A stretch of DNA of 34,687 nucleotides from Selenomonadaceae bacterium (GTDB lineage Bacteria > Bacillota > Negativicutes > Selenomonadales > Selenomonadaceae): NCBI GenBank assembly GCA_017477125.1, contig JAFUXN010000132.1, positions 1 through 34,687 on the forward strand. Reading direction: 5' to 3'. Positions within the stretch are counted from its first letter, which is position 1. Each line of letters begins with the position of its first letter. The notes under the pieces are model-generated. The model ran no database searches. It was not told where the DNA came from and saw only the letters and a program-made list of their open reading frames with translations. Of this stretch, positions 25,579 through 34,443 are shown piece after piece. The position numbers and the translations under genes are program-made.

Positions 25579-27039
25579 ATGTTGGAGCTTCGACCTTATC
25601 AAAAGCAGTTCATCAATGACATCAGGAATAAGTTCCGCGCAGGGCATCGAAGAGTGTGCGGAGTGATGCCGTGTGGCGCGGGCAAAACTCTCGCGACTGC
25701 CGACATGACTAAGAAGGCGGCAGCCAAAGGCAATCGTACCGTCTTCATGGTTCATCGCAAGGAGCTCATCGATCAAACTTCCAAGACGTTTAATGAGCTC
25801 GGCATCGAGCATGGGATCATAGCCGCCGGAGTTGAGCCGAAATACGAATTGCCGGTTCAGATTGCAAGCGTTCAAACATTGTTTCGTCGTCTCGATAAAA
25901 TTCAACCGCCGAATTTTTTGATCGTCGACGAGTGTCATCACATTCTTGCCGATACTTACATGAAAATCGTCAAACGTTGGGATTGCCATATGCTCGGGTT
26001 GACCGCCACGCCGATTCGCATGGGTGGAATAACTCTCCACGATTCATTTGATTGTCTCGTCGAGGGACCGTCCGTCAAAAAGCTGATTGCCGAGGGGTTT
26101 CTCAGCAATTTTGAGTATATCAACTCAACGCGGCTCGATCTGTCCGGGCTCAAGATCAAACGCGGCGAATACACTAAAGAATCTATGAATGCGTTAATGG
26201 ATCACGTCGCCGTCACAAACATCATCGTCAAAAATTATCTCGAAGTTGCATCGGACAAGAAAGCGATCTGCTATTGCGTGGACATCGAGCACTCCAAGCA
26301 CGTGGCGAATTTTTTCCAACAGAGCGGTGTTCGAGCAGAGCATTTCGACAGCACAACTCCTGCCGTCGAGCGCGCCGATATAATTGAGCGTTTCAGGAGC
26401 GGCGATATCAAAGTGCTGTGCAACGTCGAGTTGATCGGCGAAGGTTTTGATGTGCCCGACATGGAATGCGTGATCCTCGCGCGCCCGACAAAATCTCTGA
26501 CGCTGTTCATTCAACAGTCCATGCGCCCGCTCCGTCCCGATCCGTTGAATCCAAATAAAAAGGCGCTCATCATCGATCACGTCAACAACGTCAAGAATTT
26601 TGGAATGATCGATGAGAAGCGCGATTGGTCTCTCAAAAAAAATGTTATCAAAGAAAAAGATGCATCGAATGCGCCATTTAAAGAGTGCTTCGGATGCGGT
26701 GAATTGATTCCTCTCGCCATGAGAGCTTGTCCGTATTGCGGCTACGAATTTTTGAACGATGCACCGGTCAGAATTAATTACGACATGCATAAGATTTACG
26801 ATTCGTCCGAGAAGACGCTGTCGACCATTGATTATTATTTGCTGATCGCCGAAGAGCGCGGTTACAAAAAAGGTTGGGCGGCGATTAAAGCGTTGATGTA
26901 TGCGCGTTCGCTCGATGATTGCATTGAGATTGCCGACGCTTGCGGTTACAAAAAGGGCTGGGCATATCATAATTACAACGAACTCGATAAGTATCGATCC
27001 AAAAACACCGATCAGCATGTGCTACGGTCGCATGCTTAA
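25579..27039 (+). CDS. Phage-like superfamily 2 DEAD/DEAH helicase with zinc ribbon
   Basis: A 486-residue ATP-dependent helicase. Walker A is MPCGAGKT (30-37), motif II DECH (117-120), motif III LTAT (141-144), motif V region IGEGFDVPD and motif VI QQSMRPLRP (312-320). A zinc ribbon follows with C370, C373, C384 and C387. The tail holds two copies of a RGYKKGWAAIKAL / CGYKKGWAYHNYN motif (about 427-439 and 455-467). This layout is typical of prophage helicases. Sampled lines of the gene are about 43-47% GC, against about 62% in a sampled line of nirJ2, so it was probably acquired. It follows nirJ2 by 11 bases; ATG 25579 has GGGG upstream. Confidence 0.88.
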   Translation: MLELRPYQKQFINDIRNKFRAGHRRVCGVMPCGAGKTLATADMTKKAAAKGNRTVFMVHRKELIDQTSKTFNELGIEHGIIAAGVEPKYELPVQIASVQTLFRRLDKIQPPNFLIVDECHHILADTYMKIVKRWDCHMLGLTATPIRMGGITLHDSFDCLVEGPSVKKLIAEGFLSNFEYINSTRLDLSGLKIKRGEYTKESMNALMDHVAVTNIIVKNYLEVASDKKAICYCVDIEHSKHVANFFQQSGVRAEHFDSTTPAVERADIIERFRSGDIKVLCNVELIGEGFDVPDMECVILARPTKSLTLFIQQSMRPLRPDPLNPNKKALIIDHVNNVKNFGMIDEKRDWSLKKNVIKEKDASNAPFKECFGCGELIPLAMRACPYCGYEFLNDAPVRINYDMHKIYDSSEKTLSTIDYYLLIAEERGYKKGWAAIKALMYARSLDDCIEIADACGYKKGWAYHNYNELDKYRSKNTDQHVLRSHA

Positions 27040-27079
27040 ATCAATGCGCGTATCAACCGTCGTGAAATCCGTCGAGCCG

Positions 27080-27108
27080 TTGCTTAAATTATTTTTTTGT
27101 GCTAGACT
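27080..27108 (+). promoter_or_regulatory. Probable promoter of the aroF-tyrA-queC operon
   Basis: TTGCTT (27080-27085) and TAGACT (27103-27108) are 17 bases apart, with TGC before the -10 making it extended. It lies 37 bases before the aroF ATG, which has AGGAGG upstream. No attenuator or T-box was recognised in the leader. Confidence 0.6.
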
Positions 27109-27144
27109 TCAACGGTAGTTATCTCAACATCAGGAGGCACTCGT

Positions 27145-28158
27145 ATGATAATCGTAATGAAGCCGACCGCGACGCCCGAGAACATCAACAACGTCGTGCG
27201 CAAGATCGAGAACGCCGGACTCCGCACTCACCTGTCGACCGGCGAGGAGGTTACCATCGTCGGCGTGATCGGCGATAAGAAGCTCATCGCCAACCTTGAG
27301 GTCAATATGCTTGAGGGCGTCGATAAGTCCGTTCGCATCACCGAGAAATATAAACTTGTCAGCCGCGACTTCCACCCCGCCGATACCATCATCGACGTCG
27401 ACGGCATCAAGATCGGAGGTCCCGAGCTCGTCGTCATGGCGGGACCGTGCGCCGTCGAGTCGTTTGAGCAATTGCTTGAGGCGGCGACGCTCGTCAAGAA
27501 GTCCGGCGCGAAATTTTTACGGGGCGGCGCTTATAAACCGCGCACTTCTCCTTACGATTTCCAAGGGCTCGAGGAGAAGGGCTTGAAAATTTTACGCGAC
27601 GCCGCTGACGAGGTCGGCTTGAAAGTCGTGACAGAGATCGTCGACAAGGACGACATCGAGCGGCTTGAACAGTATTCCGATATTCTTCAGGTCGGGGCGC
27701 GCAACATGCAGAACTTCCAAATGCTCAAGGCACTCGGCAAGGCGCACAAACCGATCCTGCTCAAGCGGGGACTGTCGGCGACGATCAGCGAGTGGCTCAA
27801 CGCGGCGGAATATATCATGGCGGGCGGCAACGAGCAGGTGATCTTCTGCGAGCGCGGCATCAGAACTTACGAGACGTTTACGCGCAACACGCTCGATCTG
27901 TCGGCGGTGGCGGCGATCAAAGAACTGTCGCACCTTCCGATCATCGTCGACCCGAGCCACGGCACCGGGCGTTGGCAGATGGTGCAACCGATGGCGCGAG
28001 CAGCGATCGCCGCGGGCGCCGACGGCTTGATCATCGAAGTGCACCCGCATCCCGAGGTCGCGTTGTCCGATGGCAACCAATCTCTCAAGCCCAAAAATTT
28101 TGATCGGCTCATGCATGATCTCGAGGCGATCGCAAAAATCATGGGGCGGACGTTATGA
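27145..28158 (+). CDS. aroF: 3-deoxy-7-phosphoheptulonate synthase (DAHP synthase), AroF/AroG beta type
   Basis: First step of the shikimate pathway, joining phosphoenolpyruvate and erythrose-4-phosphate. The 337 residues comprise an N-terminal ferredoxin-like regulatory domain of about 75 residues (MIIVMKPTATPENINNVVRK) and the TIM-barrel synthase (VVMAGPCAVES, FLRGGAYKPRTSPYDFQG, LLKRGLSATISEWLNAAEY, FCERGIRT, DPSHGTGR). The N-terminal domain in this type mediates feedback by aromatic end products. It overlaps tyrA by four bases. The Shine-Dalgarno AGGAGG is ideal. Confidence 0.96.
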   Translation: MIIVMKPTATPENINNVVRKIENAGLRTHLSTGEEVTIVGVIGDKKLIANLEVNMLEGVDKSVRITEKYKLVSRDFHPADTIIDVDGIKIGGPELVVMAGPCAVESFEQLLEAATLVKKSGAKFLRGGAYKPRTSPYDFQGLEEKGLKILRDAADEVGLKVVTEIVDKDDIERLEQYSDILQVGARNMQNFQMLKALGKAHKPILLKRGLSATISEWLNAAEYIMAGGNEQVIFCERGIRTYETFTRNTLDLSAVAAIKELSHLPIIVDPSHGTGRWQMVQPMARAAIAAGADGLIIEVHPHPEVALSDGNQSLKPKNFDRLMHDLEAIAKIMGRTL

Positions 28159-29051
28159 GCGATGTTCGATTGAGATTGGCGATAATCGGCGTGGGATTGA
28201 TCGGCGGCTCGTTGGGGCTGGCGCTCAAACAGAAACTCGGCGACGAAATTTATATCACGGGCTTGTGTCGAACGCAACGGTCGATGGACAATGCGGTTGC
28301 ACTCGGCGCGGTCGATTACGCGTCGCCCGACCTCAAGCGCGTGGTCGAGGACGCCGATATCATTTTCCTCTCGACGCCCGTCCTTCAGATCGTCCCGATG
28401 ATCGAAAAACTGTTGCCTTACGTCAAACGCGGAGCGATCCTTACCGACGCGGGCAGCACCAAACAATTCATCTGGGAACATCTCAAAACGATCCTGCCCG
28501 AAGGCGTCTGGTACGTGGCGGGGCACCCGATGACGGGGCGCGAGTTGAGCGGCGTGACGGCGGCGAAGGCTGATCTGTTCAAGGGCAAGGCTTATGTGAT
28601 CGTCGAGGACACCGGCGCGCCTCCCGAAATCGTCGAGAAATTGATGTCGGTACTTCGATTGACGGAAGCAAAGTTCGTGACGCTCGACATTGCCAAGCAC
28701 GATCGGTGCGCGTCGGTGATAAGTCATGTGCCGCACGTGACGGCGGCGGCGCTGGTTACACTATTAAACCGTTCGGGCGGAGATTTGGAGTCGTGCATCA
28801 AACTGATCGGCGGCGGATTCAAAGACACGACCAGGATTGCGTCGTCGAATGCGGACATGTGGGCGGACATCTGCATGACCAACGGCGAGGCGATCGCCGC
28901 CAACCTTCGCGAACTTCAACAGATTCTCGGCGAAGTGATCGATTCGATCGAGCACAAGGATCGTCAAGCGGTGCATGACTACTTTGCGGCGTCGAAACAG
29001 CGGCGTGATTCTCTGCTTGAGGCTGTCGAGAAGAAATTTGATCCCAACTGA
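28155..29051 (+). CDS. tyrA: Prephenate dehydrogenase
   Basis: Oxidatively decarboxylates prephenate to 4-hydroxyphenylpyruvate in tyrosine synthesis. The 298 residues start with an NAD(P) Rossmann motif GVGLIGGSLGLAL (12-24). The catalytic domain shows TDAGSTKQ, GHPMTGRELSG and SHVPHVTAAALV, all diagnostic of TyrA. There is no C-terminal ACT domain, so regulation by tyrosine would have to act at AroF. It starts within the aroF stop (ATGA) and is followed after 15 bases by queC. Confidence 0.95.
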   Translation: MSDVRLRLAIIGVGLIGGSLGLALKQKLGDEIYITGLCRTQRSMDNAVALGAVDYASPDLKRVVEDADIIFLSTPVLQIVPMIEKLLPYVKRGAILTDAGSTKQFIWEHLKTILPEGVWYVAGHPMTGRELSGVTAAKADLFKGKAYVIVEDTGAPPEIVEKLMSVLRLTEAKFVTLDIAKHDRCASVISHVPHVTAAALVTLLNRSGGDLESCIKLIGGGFKDTTRIASSNADMWADICMTNGEAIAANLRELQQILGEVIDSIEHKDRQAVHDYFAASKQRRDSLLEAVEKKFDPN

Positions 29052-29066
29052 CGGAGGTAATGTTCG

Positions 29067-29756
29067 ATGAAGGCAGTGATTTTGTCCAGCGGCGGTCTCG
29101 ACTCTACCACATGCTTGGGGCTTGCCGTCGATAAGTATTCGAGCACCAACGTCATCACCGTTTCGATCTTCTACGGTCAAAGGCATGAGCGCGAACTTCA
29201 ATCGGCTCGAGCCGTCGCCGAGCATTACGACGTCAAGCATTTCGAGTTCAACGCCGCCGCTCTGTTTCAACCGTCCGACTCCGCCATGCTCAAGCACTCC
29301 ACTCAAGCGCTCGAACACTCAACCTATGCTCAACAGCTCGCCGCTCATAACAAAGTCTCAACCTATGTGCCGTTTCGCAACGGGCTGATGCTTTCGATGG
29401 CGGCGGCGTTCGCCGATGGTTTTTACGACGGCGACGAGCTCGTTGAACTTTATTTGGGAGTGCACGCCGACGACTCGGCGGGTCGTGCCTACCCCGATTG
29501 CGGCACCGACTTCATTGACGCGATCAATCGAGCGATCGAGATCGGGACTTATGAGCGCGTCAAAGTGATCGCGCCCTTCGTCTCTCTCAATAAATCTCAA
29601 GTCGTCGAGCTCGGGCTCAAGCTCAACGTCCCGTACCGTTTGACGTGGAGCTGCTATGACGACGGCGATACCCCTTGCGGCAAGTGCGCCACCTGCCTCG
29701 ACAGAGCCGCCGCGTTTGCCGCCAACAATGTTGTTGATCCCGCGTTGATAATATGA
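29067..29756 (+). CDS. queC: 7-cyano-7-deazaguanine synthase
   Basis: Converts 7-carboxy-7-deazaguanine to preQ0 with ATP and ammonia, on the path to queuosine in tRNA. The 229 residues show the PP-loop SSGGLDST (7-14) and a four-cysteine zinc site at C196, C204, C207 and C210. YPDCGTDFIDAINRAI and VPFRNGLMLSMAAA are QueC signatures. QueD, QueE and FolE are not in the window. It is placed in the aromatic amino acid operon, which is not its usual partner set; GGAGG lies upstream. Confidence 0.96.
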   Translation: MKAVILSSGGLDSTTCLGLAVDKYSSTNVITVSIFYGQRHERELQSARAVAEHYDVKHFEFNAAALFQPSDSAMLKHSTQALEHSTYAQQLAAHNKVSTYVPFRNGLMLSMAAAFADGFYDGDELVELYLGVHADDSAGRAYPDCGTDFIDAINRAIEIGTYERVKVIAPFVSLNKSQVVELGLKLNVPYRLTWSCYDDGDTPCGKCATCLDRAAAFAANNVVDPALII

Positions 29757-29780
29757 TCGTCTTGGACAGGAGCGATCGTC

Positions 29781-30422
29781 ATGTTGGAAAAAGATATCAA
29801 GGAATGGTTGAGACCAATCATCAATTCGGTCGAAAGGCTGGTGCCGACCAACCGCGCGCTCGTCGACTTCACCAATTCAAAGGCGTCGGGCACGGGCGTG
29901 AAGCGTTCGCTGAGCAAGGTGAAGTTCCTCGACAAATCCGAGCGCAGCACTTATCAATGCATCGGGCTGACGATGAACGAGCTCAAGAAGAAACTCAACG
30001 AGCGCAAGGTCAAGGAGGAGGATCAGCAGGAGGTCATCACGCGCGCGCAAGAGGTTCTCGACGAGACCAAGCGCAACGTCGAACGGGTATACGGCGAGGT
30101 TCGACGGTACATCGTCACGTCGGAACTGCGGACGGGTTGCATTCAACATCACTTCAAAAAAATCCCGTCGATCAGTGCCGAGCAGAATCAAGCGCTGTCA
30201 AAGGAAATGTTTTCGATGGCGCTGGAGTTCGTCAATAAGAGCGACAAGCACAGCCTCGATGATGTTGAGGACGAGTTCGAGAAGATCAATCGGATCGCGA
30301 CGGAGCTGTTTGCGATGGTCGAGAAGACCGGCGGGTTTGCGTCGACGAGCGGCAAATCGAAGCCCGCTCACTCGAATGAAAAACATCGCAGCCCGCTGAG
30401 TTTGCTCGACGACCTCTGGTGA
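29781..30422 (+). CDS. Uncharacterised charged protein, 213 residues
   Basis: I do not recognise this family. The start ATG 29781 has AGGAG upstream. The protein is soluble, highly charged and mostly helical, with likely coiled-coil from about 68 to 110 (NELKKKLNERKVKEEDQQEV and following). It contains single cysteines only and no catalytic motif. The C-terminus is Ser/Lys-rich and ends in SPLSLLDDLW, a short acidic-aromatic tail that could be an interaction motif (inference). It closes the aroF-tyrA-queC operon, 24 bases after queC, before an intrinsic terminator. Confidence 0.8.
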   Translation: MLEKDIKEWLRPIINSVERLVPTNRALVDFTNSKASGTGVKRSLSKVKFLDKSERSTYQCIGLTMNELKKKLNERKVKEEDQQEVITRAQEVLDETKRNVERVYGEVRRYIVTSELRTGCIQHHFKKIPSISAEQNQALSKEMFSMALEFVNKSDKHSLDDVEDEFEKINRIATELFAMVEKTGGFASTSGKSKPAHSNEKHRSPLSLLDDLW

Positions 30423-30453
30423 GCTCGGTCGTCGATCGAGGAAATGATTTAAC

Positions 30454-30477
30454 GATCGCTGAGGGCGATCTTTTTTT
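30454..30477 (+). terminator. Intrinsic terminator of the aroF operon
   Basis: GATCGC (30454-30459) pairs with GCGATC (30465-30470), followed by seven T residues. Confidence 0.8.
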
Positions 30478-30510
30478 GCGCTAATCCAATTGATTTTTAT
30501 TAAAAACAAC

Positions 30511-30541
30511 TTGCGCCAACGGAATGATTTTGTGCTATAAT
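30511..30541 (+). promoter_or_regulatory. Candidate promoter of the MBL-fold gene
   Basis: TTGCGC (30511-30516), 19-base spacer and a perfect extended -10, TGCTATAAT (TATAAT 30536-30541). The transcript would include the whole A/T-rich inverted repeat before the ATG at 30674. The long spacer weakens the -35 but the extended -10 compensates. Confidence 0.6.
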
Positions 30542-30560
30542 ATGCCGCGCTGAAAAAAAC

Positions 30561-30655
30561 AATTCGTAATGCGTAATGCTTAATGCGTAATTGGGAGTGA
30601 CGGGGGAGCGATTTAATTATGAATTATGAATTACGAATTACGAATTACGCATTGC
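30561..30655. repeat. Iterated TAATGCGTAATT inverted repeat
   Basis: The left side has repeated GCGTAATGCTTAATGCGTAATT-like words and the right side repeated AATTATGAATTACGAATTACG-like words. An exact 11-base inverted pair is AATGCGTAATT (30582-30592) with AATTACGCATT (30643-30653); additional offset pairings are possible because the words iterate. It sits between a promoter and its gene, ending 18 bases before the start codon and just ahead of the GGAGG, so it would be transcribed and could fold over the ribosome site. The A/T-rich composition contrasts with its surroundings. Confidence 0.8.
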
Positions 30656-30673
30656 CTTTTGGAGGTTGAGTGA

Positions 30674-31405
30674 ATGGAATTGACTTATCTGCTCAACAGC
30701 GGTTTTATGGTACGTTCGGGTCGGACGGTGTTGCTGTTCGATGACTATGATGATCCGTCGGGCGCGGCAGATCGAATGATGGACGCGGGCGATTTCGATC
30801 GGCTTTATATTTTTGTCAGCCACGCGCACTTTGACCACTTCGGTACCCACATTCGAGCATACGCCGACCGAACCACGCGATACATTTTCAGTTTTGATCT
30901 GCGTCGGACCAAACGAGTGAAGTTGTTTCCGACGAATAACATCGTGTACATGAAGCGTTACACGGAATGGAGCGACGACCGATTGCACGTTTGGACGTAT
31001 GATTCGACGGACGTGGGCGTGTCGTTCCTGGTCGAGTTCGAAGACGGCAGCCGAGTGTTTCACGCGGGGGATTTCAATTGGTGGAATTGGCTCGGCGACA
31101 AGGAAGAGAATCGACAGATGGCGGAGAAGGCGTTCAAGAAGCAGATGGCGAAGTTGCGCAATCTCGATGCGGACGTGGCGTTCTTCCCCGTCGACGGGAG
31201 GTTGGGCGCGGCGCAAGAGATGGGACCGCAAGCATTCGTCGACAAGACGGACGTGAAGGCGCTGGTGGCGATGCATCGAGTAGGTTATCCGCGTTGGGAG
31301 CCGTCGGAAACATTCTTCGGCAAGCGCGAGCCGATCCCGACGTGGGCGCCGACGGTGCCGGGCGAGACGCGTCGATTTGTCGACGGGCAATTCATATCGG
31401 ATTGA
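30674..31405 (+). CDS. MBL-fold metallohydrolase
   Basis: A 243-residue metallo-beta-lactamase fold protein. The metal-binding motif is SHAHFDHFG (H50, H52, D54, H55), followed by H130 and D133 (FHAGDFNWWNW) and H201 (VAMHRVG). The short single-domain layout and HAGDFNWWNW resemble UlaG-like or RNase Z-related hydrolases; the substrate is not assignable. GGAGG precedes ATG 30674. It is followed by greA after 21 bases, and the two may be co-transcribed from the promoter at 30511. Confidence 0.9.
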   Translation: MELTYLLNSGFMVRSGRTVLLFDDYDDPSGAADRMMDAGDFDRLYIFVSHAHFDHFGTHIRAYADRTTRYIFSFDLRRTKRVKLFPTNNIVYMKRYTEWSDDRLHVWTYDSTDVGVSFLVEFEDGSRVFHAGDFNWWNWLGDKEENRQMAEKAFKKQMAKLRNLDADVAFFPVDGRLGAAQEMGPQAFVDKTDVKALVAMHRVGYPRWEPSETFFGKREPIPTWAPTVPGETRRFVDGQFISD

Positions 31406-31426
31406 AAATGATGGGAGGCAATGACA

Positions 31427-31897
31427 TTGACGGAAAAAAAAGTGATGCTCACTCAAGAGGGCTACGACAAGTTGGCGGCGAAGCTCGAATATCTCAAGAG
31501 CGTGCGGCGGATCGAAGTGGCGGATCGATTGAAGGCGGCGATCGCGTTGGGCGATCTGAGCGAGAACTCGGAGTATGAGGACGCCAAGAACGAGCAGGGC
31601 TTTCTCGAGGGCGAGATACTTGATCTCGAGGCGAAGCTGCGCAACTGCGAGATCATAGAGGAGGAGGTCAGCAGTCAGATCAAGCCGGGCAGCACGGTGG
31701 TGATCCGCGACGTTGAGACGGGCGAGCTGGAGACGTACATGATCGTTGGAACGACGGAAGCCGATCCCGACAACGATCGGATATCGTATGAGTCGCCGGT
31801 TGGCGCGGCGTTGCTGCACAAGGAGGTTGGAGCGATCGTTGACGTGCACGCGCCCGTCGGCGTGATCAGATATGAGGTTGTAGAAATCAAGGCTTGA
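31427..31897 (+). CDS. greA: Transcription elongation factor GreA
   Basis: Binds backtracked RNA polymerase and stimulates transcript cleavage. The 156 residues hold the N-terminal antiparallel coiled coil with its acidic tip (GDLSENSEYEDAK, 42-54) and the C-terminal FKBP-like domain (SQIKPGSTVVIRDVETGE, SPVGAALLHKEVGAIVDV). TTG 31427 is preferred since GGAGG lies eight bases before it; ATG 31421 leaves only two bases and would add two residues. It precedes lysS by 12 bases, a pairing common in Firmicutes. Confidence 0.96.
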   Translation: MTEKKVMLTQEGYDKLAAKLEYLKSVRRIEVADRLKAAIALGDLSENSEYEDAKNEQGFLEGEILDLEAKLRNCEIIEEEVSSQIKPGSTVVIRDVETGELETYMIVGTTEADPDNDRISYESPVGAALLHKEVGAIVDVHAPVGVIRYEVVEIKA

Positions 31898-33431
<1,534 letters not shown>

Positions 33432-33512
33432 CACGCGGATTTTATAAACGTCGGCGCGGTGCGGCGATTCAGCGACGCTCACTTTGCCGTCGATACTCGA
33501 AAGGAGATTAAT

Positions 33513-33779
33513 ATGCTGACCAAAGAAGACAAACAATCGATCATGGAAGCGAATGCTCGGACCGAGGGCGACACCGGTTCGCCGGAGGTGCAGGTTGCGC
33601 TGTTGACGGCGCGGATCAACTATCTGACGGAGCATCTGAAGGTGCACAAGAAGGATCATCATTCGCGTCGCGGGCTGCTCAAGATGGTCGGACATCGTCG
33701 CCGTCTGCTGAGCTATTTGAGCCGCATTGACATCGAGCGCTATCGTGCGCTGATCGCCAAGCTCAACCTGCGCAAGTAA
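33513..33779 (+). CDS. rpsO: 30S ribosomal protein S15
   Basis: Small-subunit protein binding the central domain of 16S rRNA. The 88 residues are canonical in length, with [37 protein letters not shown] and RRRLLSYL as signatures. ATG 33513 sits behind AAGGAG; upstream in-frame starts lack similarity. In many bacteria pnp follows; here a DUF1858 gene follows instead. Confidence 0.98.
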   Translation: MLTKEDKQSIMEANARTEGDTGSPEVQVALLTARINYLTEHLKVHKKDHHSRRGLLKMVGHRRRLLSYLSRIDIERYRALIAKLNLRK

Positions 33780-33796
33780 GATTGGAGGCGTCGACC

Positions 33797-34033
33797 ATGA
33801 AGATCACCAAGGACATGAGTATCCTCGAGGTCGTGCAGACTTATCCCTACACCGCCGAAGTGTTCTTCTATGCGGGGATGGGCTGCTTGGGTTGTGCGGC
33901 GGCGCGCTTCGAGAACATTGAACAGGGTTGCATGGCGCATGGGATCGATCCCGATGCGTTGGTAGAGGCGCTCAATGAGGTCATCGAGGCGGAGGAGAAA
34001 TCTCCGGCGGTCGAGCCTGCGCCCGCCAATTGA
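33797..34033 (+). CDS. DUF1858 domain protein
   Basis: A 78-residue protein. MKITKDMSILEVVQTYPYTA and the redox-like GMGCLGCAAARFENIEQGC match the DUF1858 domain, which carries a conserved disulfide/CxxC pair and is often linked to hybrid cluster or other redox proteins. The CxxC is C-L-G-C. ATG 33797 has GGAGG eight bases upstream. The C-terminal tail is acidic and Pro/Ala-rich. Its role is unknown beyond a possible redox function; it lies between rpsO and the ACT protein. Confidence 0.88.
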   Translation: MKITKDMSILEVVQTYPYTAEVFFYAGMGCLGCAAARFENIEQGCMAHGIDPDALVEALNEVIEAEEKSPAVEPAPAN

Positions 34034-34049
34034 GCCGAGGGTTGCGACG

Positions 34050-34319
34050 ATGAAACTGGTAGTGACCGTGGTCGGGCGGGATCGAGTGGGCATCATCGCT
34101 GCCGTCACGAAGATTCTCGCCGATAACAACGTCAATATCCTGAGCATCAATCAGAATATCATGGATGGATTCTTCAACATGATCCTGCTTGCCGAGGCGA
34201 GCGAGAGCAAAGTGCCGCTGGTGGAATTGCAGAAGGCATTGAGCGAGCAGGGCGAAGAGATCGGCGTCCAGATCAAAACTCAACATCAAGACATCTTCGA
34301 CGTGATGCATAAAATCTGA
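34050..34319 (+). CDS. ACT domain protein, UPF0237 family
   Basis: An 89-residue single ACT domain: VVTVVGRDRVGIIAAVTKI, the ligand-loop region NNVNILSINQNIMDG and a closing helix EEIGVQIKTQHQDIFDVMHK. UPF0237 proteins are usually encoded just before a UPF0210 (DUF711-like) gene; here a terminator and a palindrome array follow instead. The domain would bind an amino acid or similar ligand as a regulator. ATG 34050 has GAGGG upstream at about nine bases. Confidence 0.9.
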   Translation: MKLVVTVVGRDRVGIIAAVTKILADNNVNILSINQNIMDGFFNMILLAEASESKVPLVELQKALSEQGEEIGVQIKTQHQDIFDVMHKI

Positions 34320-34338
34320 TCCGTCGATGGGAATAAAG

Positions 34339-34383
34339 AAAAAGGCGTGCGCCCTCTCGAAGTAAGGACGCCCGCCTTTTTTT
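34339..34383 (+). terminator. Intrinsic terminator after the ACT gene
   Basis: A long stem: AAAAAGGCGTGCGCCCT (34339-34355) with AGGACGCCCGCCTTTTT (34364-34380), two mismatches, loop CTCGAAGTA shortened at its edge, followed by further T residues. The GC part resembles one unit of the palindrome family, so it may derive from it. Confidence 0.8.
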
Positions 34384-34443
34384 GTGCGTCGAGAAAATGA
34401 TCGAGGGCGGAGAAAATTTTTTGGGGGCGCGGTGAAAAAGTAA

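Noticed and set aside
33432-33512. Known S15-binding leader RNA structure before rpsO
   Set aside because: The leader is GC-rich and could fold, but I could not match it to a described S15 regulatory structure by eye.
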